Part shown: positions 10,728 to 22,418 of the stretch, one piece after another
Layout: every line of letters begins with the position of its first letter
How positions within the stretch are numbered: position 1 is the stretch's first letter
NCBI GenBank assembly: GCA_963930775.1
Contig: OZ005690.1
Location: forward strand, 8,354,225-8,418,224
DNA length: 64,000 nucleotides
From: Cliona cf. orientalis
Taxonomy: Eukaryota; Porifera; Demospongiae; Clionaida; Clionaidae
Direction: 5' to 3'
Made by a program: the position numbers and the translations under genes
The notes under the pieces: generated by a model
What the model was told of the DNA's origin: nothing
Seen by the model: the letters and a program-made list of their open reading frames with translations, nothing else
The model's database searches: none

Positions 10728-11877
10728 ATGATGCCGTCAGTATCAGAGCTGCTCCGGGAATCTAAGAGACGAAAGACTGCTTTGACCTCCGTTAAAGATG
10801 CCTGTGCGATCGTCAGATCTGCAGTAGACTCTTTAGACGAGTGTGATATGAGCGAATTGGACCTGTCCGAGAAAGCGATATTGGCCGTTGCTACGTATGG
10901 CCTCGGTGCAGTTGTCAAAGGCATTAAATTGATGCAGTCCATGCCACCTACTTTGGGCAAACAAAGAAGTACCATCATTGCTTCAGATTGCAACATCTCA
11001 ATAGATGAAGTAAGCTCATTAGTTAATCTTTTAAAAGACTGTTGCTGTGATGGATTCTGTGATACTGATACAACGGTAGTGCTCACACCACCAGCTGTAC
11101 AGTGCTTGGACTGTGAATGCACTCTGGTAACAAATCATGTTACCAAAGTGAGGTGCTACACTTGCACTGGAGCTAGCTTTGCAACAAAGATTACTCTACG
11201 ATGCAAGCACTGCAGTATATCCTACAATTATTCACAATTTGGGAAAAAAAGCGAAAACGGTTTCCGGTATTATCCAGTCATGCAAGAATATGTTGAAGCT
11301 TCAGATACAGTGTTCGTCCACCGCCAACTTAGAAATCATCAGCAGTGTTGTTTAGCGTAAGTATTCATAATAATAATACTGTCAATAACTCATTCTTTTA
11401 TAATACTGCCATGTATCACAATGTCATGGTGTCTGCATGTGTGCGTATACCATCACGAGTAGTGAGATAATTAAATTTTTATGAATTGCTGTTATCATAA
11501 TAATTATGTTTTTAATTTTGGTTCAATGCAGGAATCATTCTTGGATCTCATTTCAAGGATTCTGTGAAAGTTACAATGATGCCTTTAATCTACCACGTGA
11601 TTTAGGTGAAATGAATATTATTTATATTATTATCAATGGGTACATTTGTTGAATTATAGTTGCAATGTCTGTGATTCAGAATTTACACCTCGTGTTGTGG
11701 CTGATGCTTTCTACACTGGAGAGTTGGAAGCTGAGCTGAGACTTGTTGGCCATGTTGACTACCATTTCAAGAAAGATAGTGATAGGGAGTTGTGTATGGA
11801 GATGATCGAAGAAATACGACGTACCAGTACATACCCTCATCCTACTATGGAATGTGCACCTGATTGCAAACAGAGAG
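10728..11877 (+). CDS. Cysteine-rich protein exons, KDZ-transposon (CxC-like) type, 3'-truncated
   Basis: Exon 1 (10,728-11,356) encodes about 210 residues starting MPSVSELLRES. It has paired cysteines (CLDCECT, RCYTCTG, LRCKHCSISYNYSQFG) and then GFRYYPVMQEYVEASDTVFV. Exon 2 (11,532-11,605) continues the frame with NHSWISFQGFCESYNDAF. A third exon-like stretch (11,660-11,877) encodes CNVCDSEFTPRVVADAF and ends at a GT donor, but its frame does not join exon 2 cleanly. This could be a frameshift or a splice site I missed. The spaced cysteines and the HSWISF/SYNDAF block recall the cysteine clusters upstream of KDZ transposases (Kyakuja, Dileera, Zisupton). No catalytic domain follows; instead the palindrome begins 72 bp later. 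It could also be a domesticated host gene. Function unknown. Confidence 0.45.
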
Positions 11878-11948
11878 GTACTATTATAATATTATAATGT
11901 GCAGCACATGCATGCACGATGCTATGGAATGATCACTATTATAATATA

Positions 11949-12338
11949 TACAAGTATAAAAACAATTGAATAAAATTGAAGAATGAAGTAGGGATGGCAG
12001 GATCAAAAAGTACACAAACAAGAGATAATTGCATCTACTATACATCCCTACGCTTACTTTTCTCGACTATTGTGCACCTATTAATCATGGTTGATGTGTT
12101 TGTTGAGTGCAGTATGTGGGAGACACTGGTGCAGGTTTTCCCTAGTTGTCACGATGGTTCGGGTTTATCAGTTTTGATTCAATTGCATTACTACTGGTCA
12201 TATTTGCACCCCTCAAAAAGCAAGCAAGCGTAGGGATGTATAGTAGATGCAATTATCTCTTGTTTGTGTACTTTTTGATCCTGCCATCCCTACTTCATTC
12301 TTCAATTTTATTCAATTGTTTTTATACTTGTTTCTGCT
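11949..12338. mobile_element. MITE with about 105-bp terminal repeats at outer end of left arm
   Basis: TACAAGTATAAAAACAATTG and its inverse bound 390 bp. The arms share GAAGTAGGGATGGCAGGATC and GATAATTGCATCTACTATAC. The second copy forms the outer end of the right arm and is split by the insert at 15,586-17,331. A TA flank is possible. No coding content. Confidence 0.75.
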
Positions 12339-13963
12339 CTTTTTTATTACACTTAGTGAAATTTATCAATGTCATCTTACATGGTTTGCTCACAATTTCT
12401 GATTAAGTGGAAGATGGGAGGTGCACAAAATTCTTTGCCACGCCCCTCATTAACTTGCGTTCATAATTATGATGACGATGAACAGGATGACCAAGAACAA
12501 CAAGAAGGCTCAGTGCTTTAGGCGGCCCAAGTAGTGATGAGACTTAACGCTTAGGGAGAAAACTAAGTTATAAGTTTTACTGTCGGCAGCAGCTAGCTAC
12601 CCGGCATAATTTTATGATCTGTACGTTATTAAAATACCGCTGCTCGAGCCTCAGTGCGCCTTTGTATCGCGATGGTATGATATCTATGATCGATCCAGCA
12701 TAGCACTAACGCTGCAAGCGCTAGCGAGTAGCTCGCCTATGCCTAGCGCCTCACCGCTCCTCGAGCCTTGAACCTTCATATCTATGATCGCCGTTGCACG
12801 AGCTAGCAATGTACGAGCTAGTATCGTATATAGCTCGCCTAGCTAGGCGCCTAGGGCCAGGCGCTGTCACATGACTTCACCATGGCAACATATTCCGAGC
12901 ATGCGCATTATATCATAAAAATGGCGTATCAGACACACCCATTCGATAATGCGCCGTACACGCCCACTATTACGTCCTATCGAGATAACGACTAACTAGC
13001 GTGCCACTGCACTGCGCGCTGCAAAATAGAGTAGATTTATACTCAAAGTAAGATGAGCGGTGGAGGCAGTCTTGAGCTAGCCCAAGAAACTAGAAAGAAA
13101 GAAAGAAAGAAGAAAGAAAGAATGAGAAATGGCCTATTTTTTGAACGTCTGGTTCTGACGTGTACAACTGTTTTGATGAATGATCTTGGTCTTGTTAGAT
13201 GCACAATTTGCTGGAGATTCTGATTTTCACACTTAGAAATTTCATAAAATTACCGATTTTGAGATATTTGGGTATTTATAATGTATTACATATATGGCAT
13301 ATCCGGGCCATCCCTACTTATAGAGTCTACCGACTCTATGATGACTTTTTAATATACACCACAATCGTAAATTATGTGAACGTTATGAGACTGCATGGTT
13401 AATTAACTTTCATCAACCAATTAGAGTATATACGAGGTACAGATGTCACTGTGAACACCTGCAAGGTACCATTGTGAAATACCCTAAGCCCTAGCTCTCC
13501 TTTGTTACCAGAGCTGGACACCTGTGCATCAATAAAATTAATAGTAACTGTTGTATTTCTGATTCAGGTACATAATTATAATGAAGGCATTGTATTTACA
13601 CAATGTGTGTATGACATGTACATGTATAATAATAATTACGTAGCTATGGTAACATTGATTATCTGGGGAGTCTGTAAACTGTGGACTGGACTGCTGGACT
13701 GGAATACTGGACTGGACTACTGGACTGAGGGGGCGGGGTCATTTTTATCGTTTGCGCATGCGTAGAACGAAGGCTAGGGTTATTACAGTTGTATTGCTGC
13801 CTTCACGGTGACACCCTTCGAACCTTTCTCCCTGCGTTTCACAGGAGACTTAAGACAGCGGGAGACCGAGCGGGGGCCCGGGCTCTGGATTTACCAGGAA
13901 TATCGCAGCTCAGTCAACTGAACTCGCTCTAGCTGACAGTATGAGATACTAAATTCATGAAGG

Positions 13964-14092
13964 TCAAGTGGTAGCTACATCTGGAGCTTCTTTGTAGAGT
14001 AGACTACAGTGATCACGACAAAAGGTTTTGCCTTTCAGTGGAGTGGCCACACACACATCAGGCAAGTTGAGCTTTAAATTTTGAACACTTTG
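13964..14092 (-). CDS. Putative terminal exon (42 residues) inside palindrome spacer
   Basis: An AG acceptor after a pyrimidine-rich tract precedes an open stretch of 42 codons ending in TGA. It contains the dense block CVATPLKGKTFCRDHC. A Cys-x12-14-Cys-x3-Cys pattern with FCxxHC looks like a zinc-binding end of a transposon protein. The rest of the spacer is non-coding apart from a TGGACTGGACT run at 13,676-13,730. The strand is opposite to the cysteine-rich gene at 10.7 kb. Weak call, based on one exon. Confidence 0.25.
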   Translation of the reverse strand, partial: QSVQNLKLNLPDVCVATPLKGKTFCRDHCSLLYKEAPDVATT

Positions 14093-15585
14093 CTGAAAAA
14101 TATAAAATACATAATCACATACACAGCATGGTTTTAATGAGGAGCTGTAAAAGGTTATGGGCTATAGTGACAGTGCAATGTGTATAGCCAACACTCTGGG
14201 GACCAGTAAGCAGATTGTCACTTAGTTAACACCTGCATATGTATCAGCATGAGAGACCTATTATATAGTAATTACCCCTTTGGTGTAGCTATAATAACTA
14301 ACCTCTACACGAAACATGCAATGGGGAAAAACAGTTTTCCATATACCATCAGTAATCCATAAACTCCCACAACCTGCCTGCAATCAAATCAAAGTATCAT
14401 AGAGTCGGTAGACTCTATAAGTAGGGATGGCCCGGATATGCCATATATGTAATACATTATAAATACCCAAATATCTCAAAATCGGTAATTTTATGAAATT
14501 TCTAAGTGTGAAAATCAGAATCTCCAGCAAATTGTGCATCTAACAAGACCAAGATCATTCATCAAAACAGTTGTACACGTCAGAACCAGACGTTCAAAAA
14601 ATAGGCCATTTCTCATTCTTTCTTTCTTCTTTCTTTCTAGTTTCTTGGGCTAGCTCAAGACTGCCTCCACCGCTCATCTTACTTTGAGTATAAATCCACT
14701 CTATTTTGTAGCGTGCAGTGCAGTGGCACGCTAGTTAGTCGTTATCTCGATAGGACGTAATAGTGGGCGTGTATGGCGCATTATCGAATGGGTGTGTCTG
14801 ATACGCCATTTTTATGATATAATGCGCATGCTCGGAATATGTTGCCATGGTGAAGTCATGTGACAGCGCCTGGCCCTAGGCGCCTAGCTAGGCGAGCTAT
14901 ATACGATACTAGCTCGTACATCGCTAGCTCGTGCAACGGCGATCATGGATACGAAGGTTCAAGGCTCGAGGAGCGGTGAGGCGCTAGGCATAGGCGAGCT
15001 ACTCGCTAGCGCTTGCAGCGTTAGTGCTATGCTGGATCGATCATAGATATCATACCATTGCGATACGAAGGCGCACTGAGGCTCGAGCAGCGGTATTTTA
15101 ATAACGTACAGATCATAAAATTATGCCGGGTAGCTAGCTAGCTGCTGCCGACAGTAAAACTTATAACTTAGTTTTCTCCCTAAGCGTTAAGTCTCATCAC
15201 TACTTGGGCCGCCTAAAGCACTGAGCCTTCTTGTTGTTCTTGGTCATCCTGTTCATCGTCATCATAATTATGAACACAAGTTAATGAGGGGCGTGGCAAA
15301 GAATTTTGTGCACCTCCCATCTTCCACTTAATCAGAAATTGTGAGCAAACCATGTAAGATGACATTGATAAATTTCACTAAGTGTAATAAAAAAGAGCAG
15401 AAACAAGTATAAAAACAATTGAATAAAATTGAAGAATGAAGTAGGGATGGCAGGATCAAAAAGTACACAAACAAGAGATAATTGCATCTACTATACATCC
15501 CTATGCTTGCTTGCTTTTTGAGGGGTGCAAATATGACCAGTAGTAATCAAAACTGATAAACCCGAACCATCGTGACAACTAGGGA

Positions 15586-17331
15586 ACAACTCAGGCCAGT
15601 TAAGGACTGGAACCAGCTAAATTTTACTGTTTTTACCATGTCTTGTAAGCATAGTTACAGCAAAATGAAAAGTAATGAAGTAATGTGACAGTTATCCCAG
15701 GTTCTTCAACCTTTGATGTGGCTAATGACACCTCTTTTAGCCCCGCCCATCAAACCGCAACGGCCACGCCTCCATTTTCGTGGAAGCACTTCAGTCAACA
15801 TGGATGAGCTAGGTGGTGAACTTCTCGGCCATGGATGAGCTAGATAGCCATAGTAGTAGTTTCTTACTTAGATTTATAACATTTTTGTTGTTTGCAATTT
15901 TTAAAATGACCGTTCATTTGGCAGAGAGAGGTGAAAATCAACAAAAGTTCCACTCCCACTTTCTATTTAAAGCCTTCTTATGAGAAACTGGAGGGGTAAG
16001 TTAAAAATTGCAAACAACAGATCTTTAGATATTACTTACATAAGTACTATGAGCGACAGAACTTGTCGAACCATCTTGTTCCAACACCTCGCCTAGCAGA
16101 GTCTACCTATTCCTATACTTCACTACTAGCGGGTGTGGCTTAGGTCACATGACCTGTCAGTTAGCTGCTCCAGAATCGCCATTCAGAAGGTCTCCTACTG
16201 GCTATACATGGATGAATCATTGATAAACTCAAAGGATTATCACGTATGTACTGGATTTTCGGTGTAAAATTCGTCGATCTCGGATATAGCTGTACGGTGG
16301 GCGGGGACCCTGCTATGAATATCATTATCGCGCGGGTCCCAGTCCTTAAGGTACCATTTAATTGCGTGGGCGTGAGCGTCAGGAATGGCTAATTCAATTA
16401 GCGAATCGTGAAGGGGCGTGGCCGAAGAGGCCATACGAGTGCTTTTGGTCGAAGGTGGGCGTGTCCAGAATCGGCCAGGGATGATTATGCGCGTGTAATT
16501 AGCGACCGGAAGTGGCCCCTGAAGAAAAGGCCGGTAATTGCCCACATCAAAGCATTCTTGCTTAACTATTAACCGCAACGACAAAAAAGCTAATTAAGCA
16601 TGTGGGCGTGTTCCTGGCACTGTATGGAGTGTGTGCGTGTGCGTTAATGCAGGTTTTATTGCTTCCGATTGGGCGTGGCTTCACAGGCCAGTGCTTGGAC
16701 ATCGGGGCCGGGGACTTGGCTGCGGCGATAGGTGGGCGTGTCCCGGATGCGGTGGTGACCTTTGAACCCGTCCAGGAGGCTTTGGGGGCGTGGCAGGAGG
16801 TCAAAGGTGAGGCCATGTCTGTTAATGAGGCACTGTACGGCGGTGCGATCGAGGGGCCTGTACGGCTGGACGGAAGGTTTGAAGCGGATGTGGTTGCGAT
16901 GACGTGTTGTTACTCCGCCCACACAGGAAATGAGGTGAGCTCTTGTGTGGGCGGTGTGGCAGAACGGCCTCCAAGTGTTTGTGTGTGTTTTGGCCTTGAG
17001 GAAGCTGTAGGTTTTAATTGGGATTGATTGTGGGCTTCCGGTGGACATCCGGTGGTTAGTAGGCACTTGATTGAGAATGGTGGTCCTTGGGGACCAGGGT
17101 GGGGCTGTTTTGGGCGTGGCCTGGCCCCTTCCTTCCGGCTCGGCTTCCGGTCCATGGAGGATATTAAATGAACACTTCCGGCTCTAGCAGCCACCCCCCC
17201 CTGAGACCTGTGCAATTAAAAGGGCGTGGTTACACAACATGCACCTCACTAATGACTTTGATGTGGTTTAGGTGTCATATCCCCACCTCACGCCCACGCA
17301 ATTTAATGGTACCTTAATGCGCCTGAGGTTC
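15586..17331. mobile_element. 1.75-kb insert in right palindrome arm, rich in GGGCGTG and CTTCCGG
   Basis: Comparison with the uninterrupted left arm defines the insert almost to the base. Its ends carry short inverted AACTCAGGC and GCCTGAGGTT blocks. From 16.3 to 17.3 kb the DNA is GC-rich, with about ten GGGCGTG boxes, nearly all in the same orientation, and several CTTCCGG boxes. Frames of 114 codons (16,584-16,240, minus) and 141 codons (16,602-17,027, plus) are divergent, but I recognise neither; GC richness alone can create such frames. TAAGGTACCATTTAATTGCGTGGGCGTGA near 16,347 recurs inverted near 17,310. A hairpin of TTGTTGTTTGCAATTTTTA lies at 15,886-16,018. Confidence 0.6.
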
Positions 17332-17532
17332 CTGCACCAATGTCTCCCACATACTGCACTCAATAAACACATCAACCATGATTAATAGGTGCACAATAGT
17401 CGAGAAAAGTAAGCGTAGGAATGTATAGTAAATGCAATTATCTCTTGTTTGTGTACTTTTTGATCCTGCCATCCCTACTTCATTCTTCAATTTTATTCAA
17501 TTGGTTTTATACTTGTACCAGATGGAATATTA

Positions 17533-17779
17533 GGCCACACAAACTTGATTGTTAGTTTCTCGTCACCGCCCGCGTCTGTTTCAACCTACCGCTTCTGCCT
17601 TCATTATTGCCTTGAAACATCAGCCACACCTCTTTTTTGCTAATTATTTGGGCGGTTCCAGGAAACCACACCCTCAAAATGCCATAATATTGAACAATGA
17701 ATAATGAATAATGACCGCCCGCCCGCATAGAAATAGAAAAACGGGTGGACGAGAAACTAACAATGTAGTTTGATTGGCC
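17533..17779. mobile_element. Harbinger-like MITE (247 bp, TTA target duplication)
   Basis: Ends are GGCCACACAAAC and GTTTGATTGGCC, with GTTAGTTTCTCGTC in both arms. TTA flanks at 17,530-17,532 and 17,780-17,782. It is the same element as 62,442-62,677 in the opposite orientation. It is inserted just 3' of the TYMS exon-8 fragment; the corresponding TTA is uninterrupted in copies A and B. Confidence 0.85.
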
Positions 17780-17842
17780 TTACTATACAATAATATCACT
17801 ATAGAGAGGTTGTTTAAACACTTGTAGATGATGTTGCGTCAC

Positions 17843-17986
17843 TCAGACAGCCATGTCCATTTTGATCTTTGGGTGAGGAGAGTAGCCATTGATACGAAAA
17901 TCTTGGAATTTAAAATCATCAATATTGCTGATTTTATCGCCTCCAATGATCTCAAGGATAGGGAAGGGGCGTAGCTTTCAAGTAAG
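17843..17986 (-). pseudogene. Third copy of thymidylate synthase last exon
   Basis: 144 bp aligned end to end with TYMS exon 8 of copies A and B, including the AG acceptor and the C-terminal PKIKMDMAV plus stop. The third codon is TGA where the intact copy has CGA (Arg), so it cannot be translated through. Similarity extends about 55 bp on one side and 30 bp into the intron on the other, then ends at the TTA-flanked MITE and at a GAGCACATACCCC repeat. An orphan fragment, older than the A/B pair judging by its greater divergence. Confidence 0.85.
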
Positions 17987-18162
17987 CTGTGAGATAAACA
18001 GTACAATGCATACATTTTGGGGTGAAACTAGAGCTCTATAGAGCACATACCCCGTGCGCACATCGCGCAATCTATGTTGCTGCAGCCAAACGTATGCCAT
18101 TAGCATTATTGACGACCTTTACCAGTCTATCTGAGATAAGGCCTACCGGGGATATTGTATTT

Positions 18163-19122
18163 AGAGTAAACAATCAATTATCGGACACATCAATTTTCGG
18201 ATACCAATATCGGGAGAATGGAAATAGCTACGATCGTCGATCTTGCGCGAGGATGTAGCCCCACCCACATAATGCTTGCAAACCAAATAGGAGCTTGGAG
18301 CGATGTTCCGTTTTCGCGATATTCCGCCAGAAACACCAGTGTCCGAAAACTGCAGTTATCGGACAAAATGATCAATTTTCGGACAGCGCTTATTATAGGC
18401 ATCCAGAAGCAGAGCCAGATATCGAAAGTGGCCTGCAAGATTACTTATTTGTTCCTCTAACACGCCTCCAAACCTCGAACGCAAACGACCTCGTTTGCGC
18501 TCAGCAGCGTTGCCTAGATTTGCTCGATTTCTAAATCAAATGTCGGACAAATTCTGAACTATGAATTTATCAGCAACTTCTAATAACTAAATAGGTATGC
18601 ATACAGGGTGAAGATTGATCCTGAGGGCATTCTAGAGCTGCATGCATCATTCTAGAGCGAGTCTAATGGTGCCTGCATGCAGAAAATTTTGAGCGCGTAT
18701 ACAGCTGCATTAGCTCACGTTTTGCCCATGATTTTTGTCCGACATTTGATTTAGAAAACGAGCAAATACAAGCAACGCTGCTGAGCGCAAACGAGGTCGT
18801 TTGCGTTCAAGGTTTGGAGGCGTGTTAGAGGAACAAATAAGCAACCTTGCAGGCCACTTTCGATATCTGGCTCTGCTTCTGGACGTCTATGATAAGTGCT
18901 GTCCGAAAATTGATCGCTTTGTCCGATAATTGCAGTTTTCGGACACTGGTGTTTCTGGCGGAATATCACGAAAATGCAACATCGCTCCAAGCTCCCATTC
19001 GGTTTGCTAGCATTATGTGGGTGGGGCTACATCCTCGCGCAAGATCGACGATCGTAGCTATTTCCATTCTCCCGATATTGGTGTCCGAAAATTGATGTGT
19101 CCGACAATTGATCGTTTACTCT
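18163..19122. mobile_element. 960-bp foldback element with about 390-bp arms and TCGGACA motifs
   Basis: Left arm 18,163 to about 18,556 and right arm about 18,735-19,122 are reverse complements starting AGAGTAAACAATCAATTA. The arms contain several ATCAATTTTCGGACA-like units in alternating orientation. The spacer of about 180 bp has CATTCTAGAGC repeats. Open frames on either strand are mirror images of the arms, not proteins. No clear target duplication seen. Confidence 0.8.
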
Positions 19123-19962
19123 AGTTGCCCAAGGTGATAATTATCATTTTTCACTTTTTGGCATAGATCGATAGAGGAATCATTCCTCTATACAAAAATC
19201 TGCTTCGTAGCTTCTAGAACGCTATACTTACTGAGTTATGGCTCGAAGAAGTCGGCTGTGTAGCTACCGTAAAAGTTCTAATTAGCTACAGCGCCAAAAA
19301 AAATAATTTTAATCTTCGTGTGGCGCTTATATTAGAACTTTAAAAATTGCGTTAAGTAGCTATATAGTATGTATAGTGGCGCTTAGATTAGGGCGGTGCT
19401 TACTGATTGGAACGAGCTAGCTGTGCTTAGAATCGCACCGTACCTGTACTTACCGGTTATAGATATGCCGGGGGTGATTTTGAAGTCAGCTTGTATGCTG
19501 TGGTACATGGTTTTCATGTGTACCAAGCTGTTTGGACTCCTGCAGTTGGAGAAGTCCGTACATACATCTATATATATAATATATATGTATATATGTGGTA
19601 CGTAGCAATGTTTCATTGTGCTTGCTGCACATATTACGGTCGATCCGATCCGGGTACATTTAGGCTCATATCTCCATGACTACACGAGCTGGAGACTTCA
19701 AATTTGCAGGAGCAATAGTTCAAAGGTTGTACTTGGTAATAGTGGCCTTAACTAAAAATCGGTTGTCAGTGCAATATGGTTGGTTTTGTCATGGAAGGTC
19801 ACAAATACAGCTAGACGACCAGCATTTGGTGTTAATAAACTTGGGACCTATGATCTTCCATGAATTAAATTACGAAAGTTTTTAGTCTATAACAATTATT
19901 TATGGCAAAGCCAAGAGCTAGAGATACACAATAGCACAGTAATGGCTAATCTAGTGTGTAAC
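19123..19962. other. Intergenic, with small MITE-like hairpin
   Basis: AAAGTTCTAATTAGCTACAGCGCC near 19,270 is mirrored by GGCGCTTATATTAGAACTTT near 19,322. A TA-rich run lies at about 19,565-19,595. Short frames up to 69 codons are unrecognised. Confidence 0.4.
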
Positions 19963-22008
19963 TTAAAATGATACATAATAATTATAAAACAAAACAATTA
20001 CTAGTAAACATGTAAATATACTTTTGTACTTATGTTGATCCGATGATTCCGTAATAGTGTTGCGATAAATATGAACTTCCCTTAAGAGCCGTACATACAT
20101 ATCTGGCTGTTGAAATTCAATTTCTTTTCTATTGGCCCGTTCATTAAGATTCTCATTAACATTTATCAGAATTCCTACAACACTCTTCGTACTTTCTCGT
20201 GCCAGACGCGCATCCAAGCACTTCCCTTTGTATACATGAATGAGTAGTGGCCTGGCATTGTGGCACAGGCAAGGAGATAGTTGCCTTCTGCCGGGATAGT
20301 CTCCTTGGTGATTACATCTAAAGCGAACTTGGTGGAGACCGTTGCCGTCACTGAGCTTCCACGACTAGCGTCTATCAATAGAACTTTGGGAACTTCACCA
20401 AACTTTCGAATTGAGGAAGGTAGAAGTGGCTCTAAAATATCAGTCTCGATGTTCACTATGCTATTATCTTGCATCATTATGTATTTATTGTTCAGGCCAT
20501 GTCCAGAAAAAGCAAAGAGAATACACTCATATTTTTGAATAAATTCTCGACTTTCATGTTCTTCTAGACTCTTAACTTCATCCATTACGTCAGAGATTGT
20601 TTGATTGTTAATGTTATGTAACCAGAGGACAATGAAATCAGAATGAATTAATGTCTCAAGGAGATTATATCCATCCTTACAAGTACCAAGTAATGTTTGA
20701 CTGTAGTCATTTGTGATGATTATTCCTAGTCCCCGAGCCGTGGGATTTCCAACTACACATTCTGAAATGCCTATTACACGTACACACATACACAGGAAAT
20801 CAATTTCTACATTCTGAAACACACACACATAGCTACATGTACACAGATATTCATCTTCAAAAAATTAATAATAAATATTATACTAGCTAGTCTCATTCCC
20901 ACACCCCATCCTCAAGGATGGAAAGGGTCTGGTGAACTTGCGCCGATCAATCTTGTTCTACAGAATCATATGCACCAATAATTATGATCTGATTGGTCCC
21001 TATGGCTAAATTTGCATGTGATCGCAACCCGGCTGTAAAATAAATCTTGAATCTGAGTGATCAGCGAAATTGAATAGCTTATGGGGTATCACTGGGGGGG
21101 GGGGGGGGGGGGAGGGTGCACTTGCCCCTCCTTAATTGGCTGTGCCCCTCCCCTCAGCAGCCACAATCCATAATACACATTATATGTACAAATATAAAGG
21201 GAGTGTGGCATGCAAATTTTTAATTGTCCTGTTTGTCCCCCCCCCCCCCCCCCCCCCCTCTGACAAAAATCCTAAATGTAACTCTGGCTTATACAGCTAC
21301 AGCAAATAATATAGCAATGTTACATTCCTGTGGTAAGCTTATCACGTGACTGAGCCAGAGCTGTGATTTCATTGGTGCATGGAAATTCTTCGGTGCAGGC
21401 CCAAGGATTCTACCATTCTACGGTACCCAGACCCATTTCCTCGTTGCAGGTGGGGTCTGGGGGCAAGACCAAAATATACACATAATCCGCATTATAATAA
21501 ATATATAATTATTATGTAGTCACATGATATATAAATTATAGTACCTTTTGTGCACACGAAATTCATGTTTAGTTCTCCAGACAGTGTAATACCATTACAA
21601 TTGAGCAGTCCGAAATTATGCTTTGGGATAACATGATTTCTCATCTCTAAAATTAATACAAGATTATTATAGTAATTGAGATACTGATATTATGGTCTGA
21701 TTGGGTCAGAGCTATATTATGGCTTAAGTTAGCTCATTGGGCTGCATGTCCATGCTTTGATTGTTAACCCTGGGCTCACGCGTGGGTAGTTGTGTGTGCA
21801 CATAATATCAACATTATGGTGAGTGTGTCTGTCCTTTACCATGCTAGCTGCCATATACCTTGTTTCAATTGAATACAAAGTGCCATGGATTGTCCAGGCT
21901 TCTTTTATGCTAATTCCAAGATATTATGCATTGCATACGTAGCTTTCATTGGAGTTTAGGCAATTGCTGCATGCTGACTCTTCATTGAGCTCTCAATGGA
22001 CAAGAGAG

Positions 22009-22418
22009 CAGACTGTCCAACCATCACGATTTCGGCGGGATTCTCCCACTTAACGATGGATTTTCCCGCATCCCGACGTACCTCCAAGTGGGATAGTATA
22101 AATCCCGCTCACCATGCATCATGGCATATATTTGGCTAGATAGCTAGATTCAGCACCAAGAAAACTAGACTGTACCTGTATCTGACAGAAATTTTGACTG
22201 TTTATAGTACTCTAAAAGTCCTCTTCCACTCGGTTTTCGTCAGGTTTGGGTCCGTTTGCGGCAGTTATGTGGGCGTGGTTTCGGTAAAATGGGCGTGATT
22301 GGCCTATTTTGCCATGTTAACTGGGCGGGGCTTCAATAAAACGGGGCGTGGTCGTAAAATTATTTCCTTTTCTTGTCTTAAATCCCTCTCAATTAAAATT
22401 ATTTGGTTGGACAGTCTG
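22009..22418. mobile_element. hAT-type MITE (410 bp) absent from copy B
   Basis: Perfect 14-bp ends CAGACTGTCCAACC and GGTTGGACAGTCTG. Flanks are CAAGAGAG (22,001-22,008) and CAAGGGAG (22,419-22,426), an 8-bp target duplication with one mismatch. Copy B has the single uninterrupted site ACAAGAGAGTGACAG near 50,555. CAG/CTG ends plus 8 bp fit hAT elements. The insert contains several GGGCGTGG boxes. It lies in the intron between caspase exons 3 and 4. Confidence 0.9.

Larger units (their letters stand above)
11949..17517. repeat. Large palindrome: 1.39-kb inverted arms, 1.05-kb spacer
   Basis: The left arm is 11,949-13,342. The right arm is its reverse complement, 14,396 to about 15,586 and 17,332 to 17,517, interrupted by an insert. 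The spacer is 13,343-14,395. Arms look about 95% or more identical over long stretches, including the GGCGCCTAGGGCCAGGCGC block and an AAGAAAGAAAG run. Outer ends read TACAAGTATAAAA; inner ends read CTTATAGAGTCTACCGACTC. The outer 390 bp of each arm is itself an inverted-repeat MITE. Whether this is a foldback transposon or a local inverted duplication is open. Confidence 0.9.

Noticed and set aside
16602-17027. 141-codon frame starting MGVFLALYG
   Set aside because: GC-rich insert with many repeated boxes; the translation has no recognisable domain, so kept only as a comment.
18022-19095. Several 60-80-codon frames on both strands at 18-19 kb
   Set aside because: They are mirror images produced by the foldback arms, with no family match.
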